DNA of 19,302 bases, taken from JAUXEH01 sp965602945 (lineage in GTDB: Bacteria; Acidobacteriota; Aminicenantia; Aminicenantales; Aminicenantaceae). The notes under the pieces were generated by a model that ran no database searches, was not told the origin of the DNA, and saw only the letters and a list, made by a program, of their open reading frames with translations. Numbering within the stretch: the stretch's first letter is position 1; the number at the start of each line of letters is the position of its first letter. The stretch lies in the NCBI GenBank assembly GCA_965602945.1, contig CBFDBC010000051.1, positions 1 to 19,302 on the forward strand, in the 5' to 3' direction. Position numbers and translations under genes: made by a program. Shown here piece after piece: positions 13,866-19,302 of this stretch.

Positions 13866-14591
13866 TCACTTCTCCATTACGAAGAAAGAGTCTTCGATTC
13901 CGGTGTTAAAAGTTACCTCGCTCACTGAGTACAAGAGATAGTCGATGCCATCAACGATCTGTTTGGTGGAGTGGGCCATCACGAGGCCGTTGACCTCTCT
14001 ATAATCCGTCTGGATCGTCTCGACATCATGCTCCACGCCGTCGAGGCCAATGACCGTGGAAAAACTCTTATAGGGCAGGTTGGTCTCCGTGTCCAGGTAG
14101 ATCGTGATCTTGAAGTCGTCGGGATAGCTCCGTTCCAGGACCCAGTATTCCTTGCCCTCGATGGTTTCCTTGCCCTTGAGGGTGTGGGATAGGCCGTATT
14201 TCTCAGGGTAGAGGGGGGCGATGACGGGCATGGCCTCGCGCTTGATGCTCGCTGCCTGATCTCCCGTGAACTCTTCGACCACCAAGGTCTGCTGGTTAGT
14301 CCCCCAGGCCATCTTCCCATCGTAGGCCGAGGTGATCACCGTCCCTTGTATCTCGAAATCTGAACGGCGCTGATTCGGCTCCTTTTTGTAGATCGTCACA
14401 TCCGCATCCAAGCCCTGAGGGATGACTTCCACGGTACCCTTGATCGTCATGTCCTTGATGCTCTCGTAGACCTTCTTGCCGCCCTGGGCGTCGATCATCT
14501 TCCGGACGATCTCGTCGGCGGACTGGGCCGAAAGTGTTGAGACGGAAAGCACAAACAGCGTAAGGATCGAAAGGGTGAGTATTTTTTTCAT
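13866..14591 (-). CDS. Secreted LolA-like (outer membrane lipoprotein-sorting-type) protein
   Basis: This 241-residue exported protein has a clear signal peptide (MKKILTLSILTLFVLSVSTLSA, cut after about residue 22-24). It has no lipobox Cys, so it should be soluble in the periplasm. The mature part begins ADEIVRKMIDAQGGKKVYESIK and proceeds as alternating beta strands (KGTVEVIPQGLDADVTIYKK, GKMAWGTNQQTL, YWVLERSYPDDFKITIYLD, NLPYKSFSTVIG). This is the half-barrel pattern of LolA/LolB-like folds that bind lipid or acyl chains. It is not the true LolA by obvious sequence. AAGGAG precedes the ATG. It is 65 nt downstream of a three-helix membrane protein gene, probably in the same transcript. Its ligand is unknown. 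Confidence 0.8.
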   Translation of the reverse strand: MKKILTLSILTLFVLSVSTLSAQSADEIVRKMIDAQGGKKVYESIKDMTIKGTVEVIPQGLDADVTIYKKEPNQRRSDFEIQGTVITSAYDGKMAWGTNQQTLVVEEFTGDQAASIKREAMPVIAPLYPEKYGLSHTLKGKETIEGKEYWVLERSYPDDFKITIYLDTETNLPYKSFSTVIGLDGVEHDVETIQTDYREVNGLVMAHSTKQIVDGIDYLLYSVSEVTFNTGIEDSFFVMEK

Positions 14592-14656
14592 TTTTTAGTC
14601 TCCTTGAATATATTCGAAACACATCGATACCTTTTTCAAAAGTCGGAGTCCCGGTT

Positions 14657-15034
14657 TCAGGCACGCTGCCGGAAGAGCTGGGTCGTGTCGTCCTTGAGCA
14701 GGATCACGAGCGAATAGACCCCCAGTGCCGTACCGAGCGGGACGTTGAAGAGCGCCAGGAACGAAAGGATAAGGGTCAGGATGCGGGCCCACTCCATGTG
14801 CTTGATCAGCCCGACTCCGGCGATGATCTTTGGGATGGACAGCAGCCACATCAGGCCGGCAGCGCTGAAGGCCACCACGCGGAGGATCGTTTCGCCATCG
14901 GGTTCCAGCTCGGGAAGGAACGAGAATCCGAAGAGGAGGCCGAAGGTGAAGAGGCCGCCCAGGAAGATCAGGCCGCCATGGGCTATCCACAACACACCCA
15001 GGAGGTGGACGTGTTTTTCCATTTTATTATCCAT
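14657..15034 (-). CDS. Three- or four-helix small membrane protein of unknown function
   Basis: This 125-residue protein has hydrophobic segments at about 9-40 (LLGVLWIAHGGLIFLGGLFTF and on), 51-76 (VVAFSAAGLMWLLSIPKIIAGVGL split by a Pro) and 82-110 (ARILTLILSFLALF onward). The C-terminus is short and charged (LKDDTTQLFRQRA). I recognise the general type, small membrane proteins with a WAR(I)LTLILSxLxLFNxPxGTALGxY pattern, but no function. GAGGAGGGG lies about ten bases before the ATG. That Shine-Dalgarno site is also the end of a 16-codon leader ORF whose stop is 5 nt upstream, so coupling is likely. An internal ATG at 15022 is an alternative start. Confidence 0.82.
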   Translation of the reverse strand: MDNKMEKHVHLLGVLWIAHGGLIFLGGLFTFGLLFGFSFLPELEPDGETILRVVAFSAAGLMWLLSIPKIIAGVGLIKHMEWARILTLILSFLALFNVPLGTALGVYSLVILLKDDTTQLFRQRA

Positions 15035-15039
15035 AATCC

Positions 15040-15090
15040 CTACCCCTCCTCATAGACGACGGCGGTACCGCGGGCGCTTACTATCAGCAT
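15040..15090 (-). CDS. 16-codon leader ORF (MLIVSARGTAVVYEEG)
   Basis: A near-ideal ribosome-binding site, GGAGGAG, lies five bases before an ATG that opens a 16-codon frame reading MLIVSARGTAVVYEEG and ending in TAG. The Glu-Glu-Gly codons spell the GAGGAGGGG Shine-Dalgarno site of the membrane protein gene starting 5 nt after the stop. The frame contains the 10-bp palindrome GCGGTACCGC (15062-15071). It could be a translated leader that couples or gates the next gene, or the remnant of a longer gene. Too short for homology; called from translation signals. Confidence 0.5.
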   Translation of the reverse strand: MLIVSARGTAVVYEEG

Positions 15091-15200
15091 TTTATCTCCT
15101 CCATTGATGTATATTGATACGAAACTCAGGGATAATCGTTATGAGGCGACACCTTAATTACCGGTACATGGGACGATTTATTCGAAAGCGGGCCGGGAGG

Positions 15201-15229
15201 TTGCATTTTAGCACGAAATAGGGGATAAA
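15201..15229 (+). promoter_or_regulatory. Candidate promoter of the plsC-like gene
   Basis: TTGCAT (15201-15206) and GATAAA (15224-15229) are separated by 17 bases. The predicted start is about 32 nt before the ATG at 15268. Both hexamers are imperfect matches, so this is a plausible but unproven promoter. Confidence 0.35.
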
Positions 15230-15267
15230 GAGGGCTGCACTCGAACAGGGCAGGCGGGATAAGAACC

Positions 15268-16017
15268 ATGATCGTGTCCATATTTCTCACCGTGATGCTG
15301 CTGTTTTTCGGGATCCTCATCATGGTCGTGGGTTCCCCGCTGGTCTTCGTGTGCTGGCTCCTGGACCGCGACGGTCGCATCAACCACTACCTGGAGAAAT
15401 GGTACCTGTGCACCCTGTCCCGGATCGGCGGGATGCGCATGACCATCGAAGGGCGTGAGAACTACCAGCGCTCGGAACAGTATCTGATCCTCTGCAACCA
15501 CAAGAGCTCGGCAGACATCTTCGCGGCGGCCCGGGCCCTGCAGCTGCACTTCAAATTCTTCGCCGCCAGCTACCTCTTTTCCATACCGCTGTTCGGGTGG
15601 TGCATAAGCATGGCCGGATATCTTCCCATCAACCGGTCCAACCGGCGGCAGGCACGGGAATCCATCATCAAGGGGACCGGGATACTCAAGGAGGGCAAGG
15701 CCAGCCTGCTGATATTCCCGGAAGGGACACGCACAGAGGCACCGGAGATCAAGGATTTCAAGTTCGGGTTCCTGCGCATTGCCACTGAGGCGCGCAAGCC
15801 GATCCTGCCGATGGTCATAGACGGGACCTCCGAGATCAAGAGGAAGGACAGCTTCTGGTTTCACCCTGGGCATGTGTATATCTCGGTGCTCCCGCCGATC
15901 TCGACCGAAGACATCACGCAGGACCAATGGCCCGACCTCAAGCAGAAGTACGAGGACCTCTACCGCACCGAATACGCCCGCCTCCACTCTCGTTCGGGGA
16001 CGGACCACGAAATGTAG
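15268..16017 (+). CDS. plsC: 1-acyl-sn-glycerol-3-phosphate acyltransferase (PlsC/LPLAT family)
   Basis: This 249-residue membrane-bound acyltransferase converts lysophosphatidate to phosphatidate in phospholipid synthesis. An N-terminal hydrophobic anchor (about 1-31) precedes the four PlsC motifs: HX4D in NHKSSAD (His78, Asp83), PINRSNR, FPEGTRT (150-156) and PILPMVIDG. The family assignment is firm; the exact acceptor is inferred, since related LPLATs act on other lipids. The start ATG has only a weak GGCGGGAT upstream. The last codons (RSGTDHEM and the TAG) lie inside the left arm of a 259-bp palindromic element, so the native C-terminus may have been replaced or trimmed by that insertion. 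It stands alone, with divergent genes upstream. Confidence 0.92.
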   Translation: MIVSIFLTVMLLFFGILIMVVGSPLVFVCWLLDRDGRINHYLEKWYLCTLSRIGGMRMTIEGRENYQRSEQYLILCNHKSSADIFAAARALQLHFKFFAASYLFSIPLFGWCISMAGYLPINRSNRRQARESIIKGTGILKEGKASLLIFPEGTRTEAPEIKDFKFGFLRIATEARKPILPMVIDGTSEIKRKDSFWFHPGHVYISVLPPISTEDITQDQWPDLKQKYEDLYRTEYARLHSRSGTDHEM

Positions 16018-16251
16018 CTGATATCAAACAAGATACATGCTAAGTAGCCCTATTTTTTGAGCTTATAGCAGTGTTTTTTGGCCCAAAAACTCAGTTCTAA
16101 GCACATTCCGTTCTGATCCCAGCTGTAAAACCTCTGTTTTTCCTAAGAACCGCATTTTCACCCCAAAAAACAGCTCTCTAAGCATCGAAAAAAGTCGTTC
16201 TTATGTGCTATCTTTAATGTTATCAAGTATATTTCATGGTCCGTCCCCAAA
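15993..16251. mobile_element. 259-bp imperfect palindrome with 33-bp terminal inverted repeats (MITE-like)
   Basis: The left end (15993-16025, containing GGGGACGGACCACGAAAT) and the right end (16219-16251, complement GGGGACGGACCATGAAAT) match at 27 of 33 positions by hand alignment. Further pairs continue inward: 16061-16081 with 16163-16183 match at 17 of 21, and GTTCTAAG near 16095 faces GTTCTTAG near 16145. The whole element can fold as one long hairpin centred near 16122. It is A/T-rich, unlike the genes, has no ORF of its own, and starts inside the plsC coding sequence. Together these are the marks of a non-autonomous element. No clear target duplication was found. The rest of the gap to 16338 holds little beyond a TATACA (16308-16313) that could be a -10 box. 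Confidence 0.75.
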
Positions 16252-16338
16252 AAGGGAAAAATGGTCAACGAAAAGTGTGTTTGGTACGTTTTGTAAGGTG
16301 AGCATCCTATACACCAAGACTGAAGTGACAAACTAAGC

Positions 16339-16917
16339 ATGGAAGAACGAGAACTCGTACAATCCGCCAGGCAGGGCGACATGGAGGCCTTCCGGCAGCT
16401 GTTCGATCAGAACAAACGGAAAGTTTTCGCCATCGCTTTCCGATATGCCAAGAACAAAGAGGACGCGGAAGACATCCTGCAGGACACCTTTATCAAGGCC
16501 TACCAGGCGCTGGACAAATTCCACACGGATGGGGGAAACAGCTTCACATCCTGGCTGTATCGGATCGGCATCAATTCCAGCATCGACCTTCTGCGTAAGA
16601 AAAACAAAATGGAAGACAAATTTTTCGACCCCGACAATCTCGACAACCTGTCGTCCGACAATAAGGAACACAATCCCGAACATTCGGTGGGGATCCAGGA
16701 CGCCAGGGACAAGATCAGCGCGGTGCTCAACCAGCTGACCGCACGCCAGAGGATGATCTTTATCCTCCGCCACTACCAGCAGCTCAGCACCCTCGAGATC
16801 TCGGAATACATGGGATGCTCCCAGGGGAGCGTCAAGAAACAGCTCTTCCGGGCTGTGACCGCCATAAAAGACCATTTCAAGAGTCTTATACCGGAGCAGG
16901 GCTATGAAGTGCAGTAA
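16339..16917 (+). CDS. ECF-type RNA polymerase sigma factor
   Basis: This 192-residue sigma factor has only regions 2 and 4. Region 2 (about 25-95) includes VFAIAFRYAKNKEDAEDILQ and DTFIKAYQAL, and FTSWLYRIGINSSIDLLRKK covers the -10 recognition helix. Region 4 (about 130-185) includes LTARQRMIFILRHYQQLSTL, then SEYMGCSQGSVKKQLFRAV, the -35-binding helix-turn-helix. The linker between them is acidic and Asn-rich. The next gene, overlapping by 14 nt, is its zinc-finger anti-sigma factor. The ATG has only a weak ribosome-binding site. A TATACA box sits about 25 nt upstream without a matching -35, as might be expected if the sigma factor transcribes its own operon. The signal is probably envelope-related, judged from the secreted third gene. 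Confidence 0.95.
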   Translation: MEERELVQSARQGDMEAFRQLFDQNKRKVFAIAFRYAKNKEDAEDILQDTFIKAYQALDKFHTDGGNSFTSWLYRIGINSSIDLLRKKNKMEDKFFDPDNLDNLSSDNKEHNPEHSVGIQDARDKISAVLNQLTARQRMIFILRHYQQLSTLEISEYMGCSQGSVKKQLFRAVTAIKDHFKSLIPEQGYEVQ

Positions 16918-17623
16918 AGCAAAAGAACAGATCATTCTACATCTGTACGGGGAGCTTTCCGATGCCGAGCAGCGGAAGCTCGATCAGCACACGCGGGAAT
17001 GTTCCGCATGTGCGGAAGACCTGGCCTACACACGGGACGTGTTGGATATGATCGACAAGGCCGACACGACCGAGGTCCCTGAGGCCGCCTGGGAAAAATG
17101 CTGGGGGGGGATCACATCCGGTGCCCGGGTAAAACCGGCCCCAAGGACCGGCTGGGCCCTTTTCCCGCGCTGGGCCCCGGTGGCGGCGGGTGTTGTCCTG
17201 ATCTTTGCCGTGGGCCTCTTCATCGGACGCTTCTGGCCGTCCCCGCAGACGCCTATGGCCGCAGACGCGGCAGCGGGCACGGAACTGGGGCCGGAGTACC
17301 CCCAGTTCACACTGAAGGACCACTTCGACAACCTCAAGCCGCTCCTGGCCGAGTACGCCAACCGGCCCGCCGGAGACATCACGGACGACCGGGTCCTCGT
17401 GGACCGCAGGCTCATCCAGAGCCTGCTCGTCCAGAACTACATGCTGATGCGTCTGGTGGCCCAGAACGACCCCGGAGCGGCCGATCTTCTGGAAGACATC
17501 GACCTCGTGCTCCGCGAGATCAAGAACATGGAGAGCAGCGACCCCGAGGCACCGGGCATGATCCGCCGGCTAATCCAATCGAGGGAAATCCTCTTCAAGA
17601 TAAACGTCCTACAAAAACTCTAA
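16904..17623 (+). CDS. Zinc-finger (zf-HC2) anti-sigma factor, single-pass membrane protein
   Basis: This 239-residue protein has the N-terminal anti-sigma domain with Cys3 and the ZAS signature His29-x3-Cys33-x2-Cys36 (QHTRECSACAEDL). A membrane helix follows at about 89-110 (APVAAGVVLIFAVGLFIG), then a periplasmic helical domain of about 125 residues (LKPLLAEYANRP...LLEDIDLVLREIKNM). It should hold the ECF sigma factor at the membrane and release it on an envelope or redox signal. The start overlaps the sigma gene by 14 nt, with GGAG seven bases upstream inside that gene, so the two should be made in fixed ratio. The periplasmic domain is not one I can name. Confidence 0.92.
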   Translation: MKCSKAKEQIILHLYGELSDAEQRKLDQHTRECSACAEDLAYTRDVLDMIDKADTTEVPEAAWEKCWGGITSGARVKPAPRTGWALFPRWAPVAAGVVLIFAVGLFIGRFWPSPQTPMAADAAAGTELGPEYPQFTLKDHFDNLKPLLAEYANRPAGDITDDRVLVDRRLIQSLLVQNYMLMRLVAQNDPGAADLLEDIDLVLREIKNMESSDPEAPGMIRRLIQSREILFKINVLQKL

Positions 17624-17635
17624 GGAGACAAGATC

Positions 17636-19249
17636 ATGAAAACAACCAAGACACTATCACTGCTGCTGGCCCTGATGCTGGTCTTTTCCGGCATGGTGCT
17701 GGCCCAGGAGAAAAAAGACAAGGAGATCTATGACAGCGCCAAAAAGTCAGTCTATGACAAGGACTGGCAGGCCGCCATCGAGAACCTGGAGTATCTGATC
17801 AAGACCCACCAGTCCAGCAGCTATCTGGACGATTCCCTTTACTGGCTGGGGTACAGCCTGAACAAGCTGGGTGATTCTCTGGCAGGCATGGAAGGCAGCC
17901 TCGAAGCCAAGGAGAGGTCCATCGTTGCCCTCAACAACCTTATCACCAAACACAAGGACAGCACCTGGGTGGACGATGCGCGCATCCTCCGGGTCAAGAT
18001 CTCCGAGGGCCTGGTCGACAGTGGTTTCTCGGATTACCGGGCCTACATCAGCGGAAGCCTGCTCAACACAGAGGACATCGGAGAGCTCAGCGAACTGGAA
18101 CATGCCGAACTCCTGGTGGCCGGCATGTCCCTGGAAGCCATGGAACTCGAGAGCCTGAGCGGGGCCCTGGCGTACAGCTCGCTGGACAGCCTGGGCGGAA
18201 TAATGGCCCTGGAGGGCCTGGCCGATATAGCCATCATGCCCAGCTACGAAGCCATAGAGGGAATGTACACCGGCTCTCTCGCCTATGAGAGGGCCGCGGG
18301 CCAGTACGATTCCGCCCTGGCCGCCTACGAAGGGATGGCGGTCCTCGGTCTCACCTCGGATCAGGATGAAGAAGAGAAGGACCCCGAGCTCGAACTCAAG
18401 CTGGTGGCCCTGCAGGCCCTCCTCAACGTGGACAGCGAGAAGGCCTACCCCATCCTGGTCAAGATCCTTACGGACGAGGAAAATCCCAAGCTCCGGCGCA
18501 ACGCCATCTTCGTGCTCAGCCGCTCCGATCACCCCGAGGTGGGCCCCCTCATGGCGAAACTGGCCACAGAGGACCCGGACAAGGAAGTCCGACAGCAGGC
18601 CATCGTCTGGCTGGGCATGCGCAAAGACGATGAGAGCCTCGGCCTGCTCTTCAAGATCCTGAACGATACCGATGACCCCAAGATCAAGCAGATGGCGCTG
18701 TTCTCACTTTCCCGGAACAAGAGTGACGTCGCCAGAGACAAGATCATTTCCCTCGCCCGCAGCGAAAAGGACCCCAAGACCCGTCAGCAGGCCATCTTCT
18801 TCCTGGGGCAGAAAAGAGACGACGAGACCGTCGACCTGCTCATCAGCCTGTACGACAAAGAGACGGACATGGATATCAAGGAAAGACTGATCTTCGGATT
18901 CGGCCAGAACCGGAAAAGCCTGGCCGCACAGGAGAAGCTCATCGCCATCGCCAAGGGAGACAAGGACCCCAAGGCCCGCGAACATGCCGTCTTCTGGCTG
19001 GGACAGAACAAGAGCGCCGACCTCCTTCCCCTGCTGGTCGACATGTACAACCAGAGCGACGAGACCAAGGTGAAGAGCCGTCTCATCATGTCCATCGCCC
19101 AGAACAAAAGCAAGGAGGCGATCCCCTCTCTGATCGGCATCGCCCGCAAGGAGAAGAATCCCGAACTCCAGAGGAACATAATCATTTTCCTGGGCCGCTC
19201 CAAGGATGAGGCCGCCCTCAGGTATCTGCAGGAGATCATCGAGAAGTGA
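17636..19249 (+). CDS. Secreted TPR-HEAT repeat protein, third gene of the ECF sigma operon
   Basis: This 537-residue exported protein has a signal peptide (residues 1-24, ending GMVLAQ). Residues 30-130 are a TPR-like module of the YbgF/BamD style (DWQAAIENLEYLIKTHQSSS, then a second copy with STWVDDARIL). Residues about 135-250 are an unusual Leu/Glu/Ser/Ala/Gly-rich helical insert (LEAMELESLSGALAYSSL). Residues about 265-535 are eight HEAT repeats of 31-33 residues, such as DPKTRQQAIFFLGQKRDDET, which alternate in two types. AAGGAG lies eight bases before the ATG, and the gap to the anti-sigma gene is 12 nt. It likely acts as a periplasmic scaffold or as the partner that the sigma system senses; function is inferred only from context. 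No terminator is visible before the window ends. Confidence 0.9.
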   Translation: MKTTKTLSLLLALMLVFSGMVLAQEKKDKEIYDSAKKSVYDKDWQAAIENLEYLIKTHQSSSYLDDSLYWLGYSLNKLGDSLAGMEGSLEAKERSIVALNNLITKHKDSTWVDDARILRVKISEGLVDSGFSDYRAYISGSLLNTEDIGELSELEHAELLVAGMSLEAMELESLSGALAYSSLDSLGGIMALEGLADIAIMPSYEAIEGMYTGSLAYERAAGQYDSALAAYEGMAVLGLTSDQDEEEKDPELELKLVALQALLNVDSEKAYPILVKILTDEENPKLRRNAIFVLSRSDHPEVGPLMAKLATEDPDKEVRQQAIVWLGMRKDDESLGLLFKILNDTDDPKIKQMALFSLSRNKSDVARDKIISLARSEKDPKTRQQAIFFLGQKRDDETVDLLISLYDKETDMDIKERLIFGFGQNRKSLAAQEKLIAIAKGDKDPKAREHAVFWLGQNKSADLLPLLVDMYNQSDETKVKSRLIMSIAQNKSKEAIPSLIGIARKEKNPELQRNIIIFLGRSKDEAALRYLQEIIEK

Positions 19250-19302
19250 CCTTCTCGCAGAACAAGTCATCGGAAGCTGACAAAGGCACACACAAAAAAA
19301 TG

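Noticed and set aside
15208..16008. Minus-strand frame of 266 codons opposite plsC
   Set aside because: PlsC on the plus strand has all four catalytic motifs; the opposite frame is a shadow.
17747..18532. Minus-strand frame of 261 codons opposite the HEAT gene
   Set aside because: It is a complement of the repeat-containing gene with no independent start signal or domain.
19300..19302. ATG in the last three bases as the start of a further gene
   Set aside because: Nothing after it is in the window and the nearest AAAGG is too far upstream to decide.
1..19302. tRNA, rRNA, CRISPR array, riboswitch or phage att site
   Set aside because: I looked in every intergenic gap and saw no cloverleaf, spaced repeats, known riboswitch core or integrase-linked duplication. 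A covariance-model scan would be the decisive test.

Overview
The window is high-GC bacterial chromosomal DNA (roughly 55-60% by eye) with tightly packed genes. It holds 17 protein genes I support, plus one 16-codon leader ORF. There is no RNA gene, CRISPR array, phage gene or transposase gene. The gene content suggests an anaerobic or facultative Gram-negative bacterium: NuoF/HndC-type flavin/FeS subunits, a TonB-domain protein, a LolA-like periplasmic protein, and an ECF sigma/anti-sigma/HEAT cluster. The protein styles remind me of Acidobacteriota, especially Aminicenantes-like lineages, or deltaproteobacteria-like lineages. That placement is from memory and not proven here.

Layout. (1) 30-3070, minus strand: a YjbQ-family enzyme, then a 24-bp-stem hairpin, then an operon of YprB-like exonuclease, zinc alcohol dehydrogenase and a small two-helix membrane protein (4-nt overlap, then a 3-nt gap). 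(2) 3196-3753, plus strand: a DUF5658-type membrane protein with its own promoter. It converges on the next operon across a 173-bp spacer filled with GGGGACAGGC-type REP-like repeats that probably terminate transcription in both directions. (3) 3927-7647, minus strand: an electron-transfer operon of a HndB-like protein, a 1025-residue NuoF-GltD fusion flavoenzyme and an RRM RNA-binding protein. It is divergent from an XRE regulator (7904-8239) that has a palindromic operator over its -35 box and may be leaderless. (4) 8250-11061, minus strand: two overlapping cytosolic sensor genes. The upstream one is an intact HisKA_2-type histidine kinase with two PAS domains. The downstream one is a receiver-PAS-kinase protein that has lost the phosphoacceptor histidines. 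(5) 11380-13569, minus strand: a receiver-transmembrane-TonB fusion whose phosphoacceptor Asp is Glu, followed by a strong terminator. (6) 13866-15090, minus strand: a 16-codon leader ORF, a three-helix membrane protein and a LolA-like periplasmic protein. (7) 15268-16017, plus strand: a PlsC acyltransferase whose last codons lie inside a 259-bp imperfect palindrome that looks like a MITE. (8) 16339-19249, plus strand: ECF sigma factor, zinc-finger anti-sigma factor and a secreted TPR/HEAT-repeat protein.

Most of the window is bioenergetics, envelope functions and signalling. The strongest leads for new biology are the receiver(D54E)-TM-TonB fusion, the kinase/pseudokinase pair, the two-gene HndB plus NuoF-GltD module with a coupled RRM protein, and the long palindrome fused to the end of plsC. 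Several unrelated palindromic elements built around GGGGA suggest that REP-type or MITE-type elements have been active in this genome.
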